Under the pieces are notes generated by a model. That model searched no databases. It had not been told where the DNA came from and worked only from the letters and a program-made list of their open reading frames with translations. DNA of 64,000 nt from Sinelater perroti (Eukaryota > Arthropoda > Insecta > Coleoptera > Elateridae), in NCBI GenBank assembly GCA_036346155.1, contig JARFIY010000132.1, forward strand, positions 2,046,001-2,110,000. Reading direction: 5' to 3'. The position numbers and the translations under genes were made by a program. Below are positions 43,590 to 54,390 of the stretch, in pieces (within the stretch, counting starts at the first letter, position 1; each line of letters starts with the position of its first letter).

Positions 43590-44980
43590 AGCAGTTACTT
43601 GGTTTGGGCTTTTGTTTCCTATTGCTACGGCTATATTTATATCATCTCCAGATATCAGCATAACTTCAGTTTTAAGTTTATCAACTTTCATTTCCTCTTC
43701 TGTTGGTATTGCATTCCATATGCTTAAATTTCTCTGTAGAGTGGTTTATTTGCTTGCAAAAATCATAAGATCATAACAGTATAAAACATCTTTAAGCTCG
43801 ATTGTCTAAAATGGTTTGTAACCAGTTATTATATGTTCCATATCTTTATGCAACTTTTTTAAAAAATATTTATCACTATGCTAAATAACAACTCACCTAG
43901 GATTTTACCTTGTCTTACCCGTTTATGTGTACTGCTTTGTCTCTTGACATGTAGTTTGTATTCTGACAATTAATTATGTTGGCACTTTTTTGTTTTTTAT
44001 ATCACTTTCTCCTGTAAGGTATCAAAGACTTTTCCAGATCGAAAGCTCTTAGATATAATTTCTTGTTGAACTCAAGTGCTTTTTTGTAACAGGCTTGAAT
44101 TGGCATATCCATTCTTATGTGCTTCTTGTTAAAATCCAGCTTGGCTTTGTTTAAATGGAATTCGACCAGGTTCGTAACTTGCGTCCTAAAATCTCTTTTA
44201 AAGTTTGTATACGACAGAAAGTAAGGGGATACCCTCTATAGTTATCACAAATTAGTACTTATCTTTTTTGTGTGATAATTAATGTTATGCAACCTTTAAG
44301 TATCATTTTGGTATTCCATAACTTATTAAATAATTTCTGTAACAATTTTACTTTGCAATTCCTAAATATTTTACAACTTCTGATTTTACGCTATTAATAC
44401 CTGGTGTCTTACCTATTTTTTCCTTTTAAGCACTTCTTAAGCACTTCTTCCATCAAGATTACTTGGATGTTCATATCATATACGTCTTGTTGCATTCATA
44501 TAGGTATTGATGATAGGAGTGAGTGTATTCTTCCCACCCCACAAAATTGAGAAATATTGTTCTTAATCTAATAATAGTTTTTCACCTTTTCTTATTGCTT
44601 TAAAATTAGTGTTATTTTCTTTTTTTTTTTAGTTTTTGAGTGTAACGAATAATAGTTTTGGATTACCTTTATCTTGTTTGCCACTTCTTGTCCAAAATCC
44701 TAAGGATCTCTATTTAGCTTTTTTACCTTATTTTTAGCATGTGTTTTCTGAGTTTATTTTTTAATCTATTATTTATTAACAATCGTCAGATCAACATTAT
44801 AATGTTATACGTTACATTTTCAACAATCAGGTACTAATAACTGTATACACTTAACATATGCATTGCATTACTATTCGAAACTATTATTAGCACCCCCTGT
44901 TCTATGATAATATTAATTTAGTTACTATCTTCATTAGATGTTATTATATCCTGGGAAAGTTTTCGTTTAAGTCTTACATA
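43590..44980 (-). pseudogene. RTE-like LINE, RT half, minus strand
   Basis: Read on the minus strand: RDP.DFGQEVANKIKVIQNY near 44700 (the linker before the RT), NYRGYPLTF near 44240 (NYRGISLL) and a decayed fingers region. YDLMIFASK.TTLQRNLSIW lies near 43765 (normally YADDLMIFAS…L), then KVDKLKTEVMLISGDD to about 43600. The C-terminal part is missing, and the copy meets Jockey-4 at about 43585. Its endonuclease half lies beyond the Jockey-5 insertion. Confidence 0.65.
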
Positions 44981-44989
44981 TATATTATG

Positions 44990-46450
44990 TTCACCTAGTT
45001 TATATCACACTGCTCCGTCGCACGCACTTATATTACGGAAAAACTTTTGGCACTTTTTTTAATATAGTCTTGGGCATGCGATACTCCTATCACATAATGC
45101 ATTTGGTTGTTGCGAATGTACCGTGGGGAATTTACTGTTATTTGCAAAACTTTATTTTGAAACCTCTGTGGTTTCTAAATGTTGGTTTTGTTTGTGTTGC
45201 ACCATATTGGACAGGCATCTAATGCTAGGGGCCGTAGTAGTGTTTTGTACATGAGAATAACACATTTGACCTTTAGCGTAGATTTCCGGTTTATCAGTGG
45301 ATATAGTTGCAGTAATTTATTATTGCATTGTATTAGTTTCTAATTTACGTGAATGTTTCAGCTTAGTCTGTTATCCCAGAAGACCCTTAGATATTTAATT
45401 TCAGAATCTTTGAGATTCCAGGGAATAGCTTCTCGGTTGACTTAATGTTGAGTAGGTTGATTATTCTTCTTAATGTGAAGATCTTGCACTGGCATTTGGA
45501 GGAGTTTATCTGGATGTTTCAACTTTTAAACTATCTACAGATTTTTCTTGTGCTTGCTATAGTTGCTGCACTGCTTCTGTCAAGTTTGCACTTTGAGCTA
45601 TAATTGCTGTGTCATCAGCATAGGTTGCCAACGACTCTGATGATTGTGGAGTATTTAACGTGTAGACTCTTGCCTAGATGCATTTGGATCTTAAAATTGC
45701 TGAGTTTACTTTCACTACAAATGTTTGTTCTTCAATAAAGGAGAAGGTAATTGCTTTAAGATAGCTAGGTATGTTAATATCTGGGAGCATCTTATTAAGA
45801 CCTTCAATCAAAACTTTATGGAAGCCTGGGCTATGTCTAAGAAAGCCAATGTAGTGTAGCACCTATTTTCTTAACCATTTTTAATTATTTCTCTGATTTG
45901 CTGTAACTGGTGTCAAGTAGAGTGTCTTCTTTTGAAGCCAAATTGAAAGGTTGGGATAATTTATAGTGTTTGTACTTCTTTGGTCAGTCGTGTATGGATA
46001 ACCTTTTCTAACAGTTTTGAAAGAGTAGTTAATACGTTTATTGATCTATAGTTTTTGACTTTGTCTTTTCCAGGTTTGGCAAACATGAAGACATGGGCAT
46101 ATTTCCATGTCCGAAGAAAGCAACTTGTTCGTAAATATCTATTAATTATTGTTGCTAGATATGCTTAGCTTCTCTTGGTCAGTGTTGCAGGATCAAGTTA
46201 GATATAAGGTCATGGGCGGATGACTTTCGCTTTTGTAGTGTTGCTATAATTGTGCCAAATTTATTTGGAAATATGAGTTTAATTTCACCTGTAATTACTG
46301 AATAATTCTCTCTGTATGATTGATAACTTGTCCTACTAAAAGTGAGTATATCATTGCCAGACGTGAGCGTAGCTAATTCTTCATTTGTATTGAGATATTT
46401 TCTTCAAACCATTTTCATTTTTAATTCATTCTTAATTACACGGTTTAATT
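44990..46450 (-). pseudogene. Jockey-clade LINE (Jockey-5), ORF2 relic inside the RTE copy
   Basis: Minus strand: AHDLISNLILQ near 46225 (normally PGYDLITGKIL), NMPMSSCLPNLEKTKSKTID near 46090 (I.MI.KPGK…), IHSQLN-like text near 46010 and FNLASKEDTLLDTSYS near 45940. LRHSPGFHKVLIEGLNKMLP (45835, decayed motif A region) precedes ATYADDTAIIAQSANLTEAV near 45630 (motif C intact). The C-terminal IKYLGSSGITD..ETFT-like text near 45400 and NVLFSCTKHYYGP near 45270 follow. The 3' end lies somewhere near 44990. Many stops. Confidence 0.75.
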
Positions 46451-46519
46451 ATGATGTTTGTTTTGTTTTATTTGTTATTCTCCAAAAATCTACATTTTCT
46501 CTCCTCTCTCCCTCCTTTT

Positions 46520-46935
46520 AGACTATATTGTTGAGGCTCTTTTTCAACTTCTCTGTATATAATGACCTAGTTTATATATTTTATCTCTGTATTCTTACCA
46601 TTTTTAATATTGGATAATGTGCATTCCGCTTTTAGTTTTATTTTTACTCTTTTCACTTTAACATCTCTTATTTTAATTTTAATAATTTTCTTAAATAAAA
46701 ATAAATTGATAATCAATTTATTACTTCCTGGCGGTATTACTTTAGTGTATTTGTATGTGTCTTTATGTTTGTACCAAGCATTTGCTATATACAGACCATT
46801 ATTAATGCAGAAATCCATCATCTTTTCATCATTGGAGGTAATGGAATGTTTACCGAATTTTTTGTCAGCTTTTTCGGATTCTTTGTCATTATTTCCAACA
46901 TGCCTACCTTTTCAATTATCCTATATTTTATAAAG
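46520..46935 (-). pseudogene. RTE-like LINE, endonuclease half, minus strand
   Basis: Minus strand: KKFGKHSITSNDEKMMDFCI at about 46860 (normally G..G……N..GE.LIDFC), then NNGLYIANAWYKHKDTYKYT (NTWFxHKxxHKYTW) and NKLIINLFLFKKIIK (IDYVLV.K). IRDVKVKR follows, where relatives continue to the GSDHxLL motif, here degenerate. This is the second half of an RTE endonuclease. With 43590-44980 it brackets Jockey-5. Confidence 0.7.
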
Positions 46936-47226
46936 TTTATTTTTTAGTAAATAATAAAAAATAAAAAGTAAACTCAAAAAGTAAGAAACTGAAAAATGAC
47001 TATATTTATAGAATAGTCGGGCTCGCACCTTCAAGCCGAGCGAACCTGCGTGCCGAGCTATTTCGAGCCTTCGCTGCAGCCGCGCCTGCGGTCGGCTTAA
47101 ACAATTGTCGTGCAATGAAATCGGACGGCAATATAAAGTGTGACCTTAAGGTTAAGTAGCATTATTTACGCAAGTAATTCATTCTAATATACAGCAGTAA
47201 GTGTACATTCTTATTATAAACCCACT

Positions 47227-48420
47227 ATGACCTCTTATTATTCGCCTACCACAACACCAAACTCAGTACACCAGCCTTGCGCAACGCAAATTGAACAGAT
47301 TTACCAGCCGCAATAAATACCACCGAACTATCAACAAATACAGCAGCCAAAACAACATTAAATATCAAAACTTCAAATACAACAATTAAACCAAGAGCCA
47401 TTGATATTGGTAGATAATAGAAAGTGTACTTGGAAAGAGTTCGTTGAAAAGAACAAACAATGAAAAGCGGCAGAATACTGGTTGAATCTTAAAAACAGAT
47501 TTGATCCATTAAGTGACGGCAATACAGATAAAGAGAAAACCCAAGATGCCTTGAAAATAGTTTCCAAACATCTACCGGTCTTCGTCAGGAGTAAGAATAA
47601 TTGAACCACTAGTTCGTCTACTCTAAACAGTAGCTAAAAATGAATATGAGCTAAAAGTGTTACATAATGATGAAGTGAAACCAAAAACATCGGAGAAATA
47701 TACAGCCATAATTAAAGCCTTAGCGGAAAAATAAAGAATTTTACACATATTAAAGGAAACAAGAGCGTTTCTGCACAATGGTACTTAGAAATTTACACCC
47801 CACTACCAATGTAGAAAAACTAAAGGAAGAACTCTTAACTCATGATTACGCACCAACCATCATCTGGAACGTTAAACGAGTCACAAAGAAAGAATGGTCT
47901 CTGTTTTTCTCGAACTTAAGCCGGCTGATAATAATAAAGATATATAAAATATCACAAAACTAGCTCATTCAGTGATCAAAATTGAACCGCCTCACCCAAA
48001 ACGTCAAACCCCCTCAACGTGCTAAGTGCCAGAGGTTTGGTCATACGAGAAAATTTTGGAGCAGTAGCCCAAGATGCGTGAAGTGCGCTAATCTCTAATT
48101 ACCAGAGAAAAAAAGCAAGGACGTAAAATGTGTTAATTTCAATAGAAATCACCTAGCCAATTATCGAGGTTGCCTCGTTTATAAACAACTTCAAGGAAAA
48201 ATGTTTTTCCCACTCCGAGCCAAGCAGCCTGCAGCAGTTACTCAACACATTGGACAATATGTTTGCCCAAATCTCAAATTCTGAAAACCAGTAACTCCAA
48301 TCCTGCCTTACTATACAGTTGCAGCAGCAAGCAAACAATCAAACAAACGATTTGAGTGAATTAAAAAAATGATGAAATCTTTAATGGAACAAATGGGCAC
48401 AATGTTAAGTCTATTAACAA
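47227..48420 (+). pseudogene. Jockey-6 ORF1 (gag-like) relic
   Basis: It starts MTSYYSPTTTPNSVHQPCAT at 47227, with a Gln-rich region following. KNRFDPLSDGNTDKEKTQDA lies near 47490, YELKVLHNDEVKPKTSEKYT near 47645 and MVLRNLHPTTNVEKLKEELL at 47778. SVIKIEPPHPKRQTP is near 47972, and a decayed knuckle region near 48020-48190 (CAKCQRFGHTRKFW-like, PRCVKCANL-like, then CVNF.RNHLANYRGCLVYKQ). The order is that of Jockey ORF1. Several frame changes. Confidence 0.8.
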
Positions 48421-48459
48421 CCATTGTCTCCAAAATTGGTAATGGGCTAACTCCTTAGG

Positions 48460-49330
48460 ATAGCTCAATGGAACGCCAACGGGCTGTCACAGCACAAAGG
48501 TGAATTGCTAACCTTTTTTTTTAAACCATTGCGTAGACATCATGTTGGAAGTCAGAAACATATTTTATAGACAAAAGTTTTATCCGAATCCCAGGTTATA
48601 TACTGTATGTAACGCAACATTCAGATGGAAGAGCCCATGCTGGTACAGCAATTATCTTTAAAAGTAGTATCAAGCACTATGAATCACAAACTATAAAAAA
48701 GACCACCTTCAAGATGCAAGCGTAGTGGTAACAGACTGGACTGGACCATTTATAATCTCAACAGTTTATTGTCCATCTCGACAAAATAACAAACAAGGTC
48801 ACTATGAACATTACTTCAGCACGCTGGGCATTAAGTTATTATCACTTACAGATTTTAACGCCAAAAGCTTGGCGTTGCATTCAGGTTAACTCTAACTAAA
48901 GGCCACGAGTTACTGAAGATAATTAATAATAATGGCATGCGATACCTATCTACTGGAAAGCCAGTATATTGACGTCAGATCTATCGAAACTTCCAGATCT
49001 GCTTGATTTCTGCGTATTCAAAGGAATTAGTCCCAAACAACTTGAAGGTAAAATCTTGCCTAGATCTATCAGCTGACCACTCGCCTATTATAATTACATT
49101 AGGGTTACATGTAGTCATTAACGGAAAAGCTCTTACTCTGAGCAATAAAACTACAAACTGGGACTTATTCCGAGAAATCGCAAGTGACACATTATTGCTA
49201 GACGTTCCCTTAAAATCATAAAATGATTTAATTTTAAATATTGAGCATTTTACTAACGTCGTTCAGCAAGCTGCCCTGCAAGCCAGTCCCGGCAATGCAT
49301 TGTATATTCCGAATACCGTTTTACTGTAAT
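48460..49330 (+). pseudogene. Jockey-6 endonuclease relic
   Basis: Plus strand: a RIAQWNANGLSQHKGELLTF-like start near 48458. SDGRAHAGTAIIFKSSIKHY, across a frame change, lies near 48627, and VVVTDWTGPFIISTVYCPSR near 48725. LPDLLDFCVFKGISPKQLEG is near 48990, then KSCLDLSADHSPIIITLGLH (ADHSPI, the SDHSPV block) at 49050. NKTTNWDLFREIASDTLLLD is near 49145. The His of the SDH block is present. The GDFNAK region is broken near 48850. Confidence 0.8.
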
Positions 49331-50440
49331 TGTCAAACAAAAAATCTCTATAAAGCGGAGACAACGAAGGCGATGGCAAACAACAAGGCATCAAAATGAC
49401 AAACGTATATTAAATCAAGCTGCTTCTGATCTTGAAAAACTACTTTCCGACATCTGAAACCTGTCGATACAAAACTATCTAAAACAATTGTCACCAACGG
49501 GAGCCAGCGAATATTCTATCTGGAAAGCAACCAAAAAGCTGAAGCAACCGTAGCAACACAAATCGCCTCTTCGAGCCTACACTGGAACTTGGGCCTGAAG
49601 TGACTCAGATAAAGAATTAGTTTTTGCAAATCACTTAGCTCTAGTATTTAGACCATTTCCATCTGCAATATCGAACATACAAGAGAATGAAATACAGCAA
49701 TTCCTCGAATCTCTTTTCTAGTTAAGCCTTCCAACAACAAGAGACACATTTACAGCCACATTTGTGGATGATACCGCCATCCTAGCCTTTTACTCTGACC
49801 CACAAAGCATCGCGTATTTCTCAAAGTCACCTGAACACATTACAGCTAGGATTTAGAAAATGGTGCATCAAAATTAACGAGACAAAATCTATTCACGTAA
49901 CCTTCACTACAATAAGAGACACCTATCTTCCTGCCTGGCATAATAATCAACAAATACCTGTAGCAGAAAGCGCCAAATACTTAGGGATCCATTTAGATAC
50001 ATGCCTTACTTGGAAAAAACACATATAGACAAACGTAAACAATTGGAGACCTTGCTCAGCAAAATGTATTGGCTTATTATACGCAAATTCCAATTATCCT
50101 AAGAAAATAAAATGTTATTGTATAAAGCCATACTTAAACCCGTTTGGTCATATAGACTAAAATTGTGGGGAACAGCCAATAACTTCAACATAGATATTTT
50201 GAGAAGATTTTAAGCTAAAGTACTACGTTCACTAGTGGATGCTCCATAGTATATACCAAGCGAGGTCATACGCCCTGATCTTCACATTCCCAAAATAGAA
50301 GAAGAAGTAGGAAGATTTAGCACCAGTTACCACGACCGGCTCGCCGCTTATCCAAACACCCTAGTAGAGCATGTACCGGAAAGAGAAGAGGACGAACCTA
50401 GACTGAAGAAGTTTAAGCCATCGCAACTGCTATACCTATT
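49331..50440 (+). pseudogene. Jockey-6 reverse transcriptase relic
   Basis: Plus strand: RRRQRRRWQTTRHQNDKRIL-like text near 49360 (linker), EYSIWKATKKLKQP near 49510 and FANHLALVFRPFPS near 49625. It then jumps to FVDDTAILAF near 49765 (motif C, F for Y), so motifs A and B are deleted. KWCIKINETKSIHVTFTTIR follows near 49860, then AESAKYLGIHLDTCLTWKKH (motif E region) near 49965 and LLYKAILKPVWSYRLKLWGT near 50110. The C-terminus ends ..EEDEPRLKKFKPSQLLYLF. Confidence 0.8.
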
Positions 50441-51129
50441 TCCAGTAAATTATATGTACATGTTAAGAATATAATTATTAAAGGTCGGATTTGTAGCAAA
50501 ATAAAATATGAAATCAGGCAAAATATTAAAAAAAGGCACTTTTCAGGCAAAAACAATTTGATTAATATCCTGAAGCAAAGAAATAAAAATCGCTTATTTT
50601 TAGACGGTTTTTGATTTACACGTAAAAAAATGCGCCACTATGTATTTAAATTATTTTTTGTAAAATTCGTTCTTCTATCGGCCAAAATGTGTTTATGTTG
50701 GGAAAATAAACGTTTCACATCTCAAGAATAAGCTACCTATTATTCCTACACTCTCTCCCTCGAGGGCATTTTTGATGTTGTTAATTTTTTTCCAACTTGG
50801 GTTTTTTCAAGAACCATAACAATTTTCTGACAATTTTTTTCTCCCTTGACTCCAGGAGAGTTCAATGGAGCTTGATTCACTAACTTCGTACTCCCCGTGA
50901 GGGCTAGAGATGAATCTTCCAATTGCTTAATTAAACCTGGAAGATGGTTAAAATGGGTGCCATGTAGCCTAAATCAGCCACTAAGGAATCATAAGAAAAC
51001 GCAGCTTTGACAACTTTCAGAATTAGGCCTATGTCTTTGCACCCCGACTCTTCTTTTTCCTCGCACAAGTGATCTACAATCTGCAAAAAAATAAAAACAA
51101 TTAGGCTTTCGAAATAGACAGATCTAATA

Positions 51130-52426
51130 AAGGGTGGTCCATCCATAATGCACGATGTTAATTGTAAGTCACACTTTAACGTCAAGTTTTTACCCAACTT
51201 AATTTAACATTTCTTTGTTTCAGTGTTTGACAAATTCAACCATGGAGAGGTAAACAATTGAGCAGCGCGTTAAGATTGCCTTTTATGAAAATGGGCGTTC
51301 AAATCAAAATGCATTTCGTGCACTTCGTGATTTTTTTGGTCAGCATAATCGACCAAATGTGTCCACAATCGGGAGAATTGTGCACAAATTTCAGCAAACC
51401 TGGTCTGTAGGAAATGTGAAAACACCTGTGCATGCTCGCCCAGTTCGTTCTGCAGAAAACATTGCTGTTGTTCGCGATAATGTGGCAGAAGAGCCGTCAA
51501 CCTCGACTCGTCGTCGTGTCCAACAATTGAACATCTCAGGAACATCACTGATGCGAATTTTGAATAAAGATTTGAATTTACACGCTGCTTACAAGGTTCA
51601 ATTGACTCAAGAGCTGAAGCCTACTGACCATTTCAAGGGTCGTCAATACGCCGAATGGTTGGTTGAACAGACAGAAGCGAATGGTGACTTTACAAAGAAA
51701 ATTATCTTCAGCGACGAGGCACACTTTCACCTCAGTGGATTCGTTAACAACCAGAATTGCCGCATTTGGGCAAATGAGAATCTACAAGTGATTGTTGAAA
51801 AGCCGATCCATCCACACAGAGTGACTTTGTGCTGAGATTTATGGGCTGACGGCGTCATCGGGCCGTACTTCTTCGAAAATGAGGTCGGCCAAGCAGTTAC
51901 CGTGAATGGTGTTCGCTATCGCAAGATGATAACGGACTTCTTGTGGTCAGAAATTGAGGATATGGACCTGGACGATATGTGGTTCCAACAGGATGGTGCC
52001 ACTTGCCACACAGCCAACGAAACAATAGCTCTTTTGCGTGAGAAATTCAATGGCCGTGTTATCTCACGTCGTGGCGATGTTAATTGGCCGCCACGATCAC
52101 GTGATTTGACACCGTTGGACTTCTTTCCTGGGGGATATTTAAAAGAAAAAGTGTACGTCACTAAGCCAAGAACAATTCAAGAGCTAAAGGCTGAGAAAAT
52201 TCGGCACATTAACGACATTGAACCACAATTGTCTCAGAGTCATTGAAAATATGGACCATCGGATAGAGGTATACCACCGAAGCCGTGGCGAGCATTTGGC
52301 CGATATTTTGTTTCACACATAATTGTCATAGATCCTTCTATCATAATAAAAAATATTAAGATAATTCTCTGAAAACTTTTTGTTTTATTTACGATTAACA
52401 TCGTGCGTTTTGGTTGGACCACCCTA
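51130..52426 (+). mobile_element. DD41D (rosa-like) mariner element, almost intact
   Basis: A 1297-bp element with TIRs of about 35 bp: AAGGGTGGTCCATCCATAAT at the left, TAGGGTGGTCCAACCAAAAC from the right on the other strand. Both continue into GCACGATGTTAATYGTAA. The transposase gene occupies most of the element. It sits inside the hAT relic, so it is the younger of the two. Confidence 0.92.
51242..52322 (+). pseudogene. DD41D mariner transposase with two stops and one frameshift
   Basis: About 360 codons from ATG 51242. There is a TAA at codon 4 (51251). The helix-turn-helix is RVKIAFYENGRSNQNAFRAL and STIGRIVHKFQQTW. PSTSTRRRVQQLNISGTSLM follows, then KKIIFSDEAHFHLSGFVNNQ with the first catalytic Asp. 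A TGA lies at 51833 before LWADGVIGPYFFEN. MWFQQDGATCHTANETI holds the second Asp, and PPRSRDLTPLDFF the third. Counting residues between the second Asp and the Asp of PLDFF gives 41, hence DD41D. A one-base shift near 52225 precedes VIENMDHRIEVYHRSRGEHL. All three catalytic Asp survive. Confidence 0.92.
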
Positions 52427-53124
52427 TATTTACTTAAAAAAGATTTTAAATGTGCACCTTTTTAATCTCTCCAAAATTCTTGTTGTAATATAGAGCCGCC
52501 TTCAACCAACTCCCCAACGAGTGATGACGGGAGCTGGAGAAAGGGAAGTCTCGGAAAGCATATTTTTAAAGGTAGTACACCTGCTGGGGGCTTTTAGAAA
52601 ATTTTTTTTAACTGCTGTAGTTAGAGCATTGACATCGTGGCAAATATTTCTAATTTCTTCCGTCGCGCGATGCATGCCATGAACTAAGCACGTTAAGTGT
52701 ATAATTTTTTCATAAAAGACATTAAAAATTTTCCTGCTTTTACCATGTAGGGGCTGCATCTGTTACCAGCAGCAAGAGGCGGTCGTCCCGGTCTTCAGAA
52801 GGTCACAAAATTTCTATTGAAATTAAACGGAAGGAGTAAATTAAATCTGTACAGTTAGTTCATTTAAAATCTACTTACTTAATGCCGCTTTTACTGTACA
52901 GGCTATTGAGGCATGATTTGTAGCATCATCCTAATTATTACTGTGTCGTATATATTTTCGAGATAATTTTTCCGAATCGTCCATTCGTTGAGTATTGTTT
53001 TTGAGGTATATTTTACTAAAAAATTGCGAAATAAGGGGTTTGATAGCTTGGACCGTGGCATATTGGCAGCTACCAACGTCACACAAAGATCTTTTGAAAA
53101 TGTATGCTGGTCCAATAATTTTTT

Positions 53125-53535
53125 ACTTTCCTTATCCTATAATGAGGAAAATAATGCAATCGGCGGAAATTTGACCTACCCAGTTTTTCACATTTCTGTA
53201 CGAAATGTAGCCTCAGGACACCAAAAAAGTTGGTTCGTGTGTGTGTGTGTGTGTGTGTCTGTCTGTCTGTCTGTCGGTCTGTCAGTAAACAGGATATCTC
53301 GAGAACTGTAAGAGTTAGGGATTTGAAATTTGGTATGCAAGTTAGTTGTAGGTAGTGGACGCAGTGCGAAACTTTTGGTACAAATCAGCCTAGCCGTTTG
53401 GTCGCAAGGTGGCAAAATCGGTCGCAAAGCAGTCGCAAAGCAGTCGCGAATCTAAACGGTTGAATATACAAAATATTCATGAGAATAAAAATGATTTGTT
53501 ATCACGAGATAAACATGAATTTAAAGTAAAAGTTG
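53125..53535 (+). mobile_element. Hairpin-ended repeat (HER), copy 2, partial
   Basis: It starts ACTTTCCTTATCCTATAATG at 53125, matching the end of copy 1 at 26474 read on the other strand. Shared words follow in order: AAATTTGACCTACCCAGTTT, a GT/CTGT tract, ATATCTCGAGAACTGTAAGA and TTTGGTATGCAAGTTA. CGCGAATCTAAACGGTTGAA and AACATGAATTTAAA continue the match. Similarity stops near 53535; the other end of copy 1 has no counterpart here. It interrupts the hAT element. Confidence 0.7.
53238..53283 (+). repeat. (GT)n(CTGT)n microsatellite inside HER copy 2
   Basis: TGTGTGTGTG grading into CTGTCTGTCTGTCTGTCGGTCTGTCAG. Copy 1 has the complementary CAGACCGACAGACACACAC, so the tract is part of the repeat itself and not a chance flank. 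Confidence 0.85.
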
Positions 53536-54390
53536 ATAAAATAGGAACTCAAAAAAAAGCCCATAGCATAGTAGTTAAAAGCGCTTGTGTTGGCTTTTTC
53601 GAGGTCCCTGCATCTTTAGCTCGTTTCAGATGTCCGGCCGAGCCTGAATGTTGATATACGTGATACTGTTTTTTATATGCAGCCTGAAATAACAAACAGA
53701 ATCAATGAAATGATTAATTAATTAATTAATATGGTGCTTGCGTATTTTAAAATATTCAGATACTGCAAGTGAAATTCAGAATTTAAAAAAATGCAAATGT
53801 ACACATTTCTTTAGTACAGACGTTACAAAAAATAATTTTTTCGTCAGTTGTGTAGACAGCATCTCCAGAAATCCATTGCCTCAGTTACGAACTACGGCTT
53901 TCTTTAACTTTCGGCTTTATTCGACAAAAAATATTTCACAAAGAAATGCAAATAAAAAAAAAGAAAAATTCTCAAAAATCACTTAAACAAACCGTACTGC
54001 TTGACACAGAGTTGCACACACAAACACGGCAGAAGCAAAATGCAACTTTGGCATGCGGATTTCTGTTTGGAACAGATCGAGTACTTTTTGGAAAAATGTT
54101 TACTTTAAAGGCAGGGACCTTCGGCTTATTGGTTTTACCGTCGTTAGTAAGTCACACCTAAGAAGGCAGTATAAAAGCACGTGCTCGCTTGTGGACAATA
54201 TATGTATTAGCCCGTTTTAAAATTACGAGAAAAATTTTTCGTCTTTAATTATTTTAAAATTGTCGTTACATACCGGAAGAAAGGCATAAATTGTTATAAA
54301 TTGTCAATTTTTAGGCAAATTTTAAGCAAAAACTTTCAAACAGGCAATTTTCGGCAAAATAAAATGTCTATAAAAGCATTCCCACCTCTG

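Larger units (their letters stand above)
47010..50480 (+). mobile_element. Jockey-clade LINE (Jockey-6), near full length but decayed
   Basis: Plus strand: a GC-rich leader (47010-47220), ORF1 from about 47227, endonuclease (48500-49270), RT (about 49330-50430) and an AT-rich 3' end near 50480. The order and about 3.5 kb span are nearly those of a complete Jockey element, but part of the RT centre is missing and all frames are broken. Confidence 0.8.
51128..52428. repeat. TA target duplication of the DD41D mariner
   Basis: TA at 51128-51129 and 52427-52428 flanks the TIRs. TA is the universal target of Tc1/mariner elements. Confidence 0.75.
50640..53910 (-). pseudogene. hAT transposase relic in several segments
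   Basis: Minus strand. GDAVYTTDEKIIFCNVCTKE (53890-53830) is the BED/zinc-finger-like start. FSKDLCVTLVAANMPRSKLS (53105), NPLFRNFLVKYTSKTILNEW and IRKNYLENIYD follow. LLLVTDAAP..MVKAGKIFNVFYEK leads into KIIHLTCLVHGMHRATEEIR (52700-52650), then NFLKAPSRCTTFKNM and PAPVITRWG (hAT core) near 52520. Beyond the mariner, SYDSLVADLGYMAPIL lies near 50970 and SQHKHILADRRTNFTKNNLN near 50700-50650, the C-terminal hAT dimerisation block. TTTTTTTGCAG just before IVDHLCEEKEES looks like a 3' splice site (51085), so the gene probably had introns. Confidence 0.78.
50500..54390 (-). mobile_element. hAT-family DNA transposon, interrupted by two other elements
   Basis: Minus strand, 5' end at 54390 with the hAT-type terminus CAGAGGTGGGAATGC. 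The left end is not clear; coding text fades near 50640. A DD41D mariner (51130-52426) and the second HER copy (from 53125) lie inside it. Removing them leaves one hAT transposase gene in order: N-terminal zinc-finger region, central blocks and C-terminal dimerisation region. No 8-bp target duplication was found, probably because the left end is damaged. Confidence 0.75.

Noticed and set aside
43564..43776. 70-codon plus-strand membrane-like frame
   Set aside because: It is the antisense of the RTE RT text around YDLMIFASK and LKTEVMLIS.
51270..51548. 92-codon minus-strand open frame
   Set aside because: Antisense of the DD41D transposase N-terminus.
53188..53427. 79-codon minus-strand frame with Asp-Arg-Gln-Thr and His-Thr repeats
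   Set aside because: It is a translation of the GT/CTGT microsatellite inside HER copy 2, not a protein.
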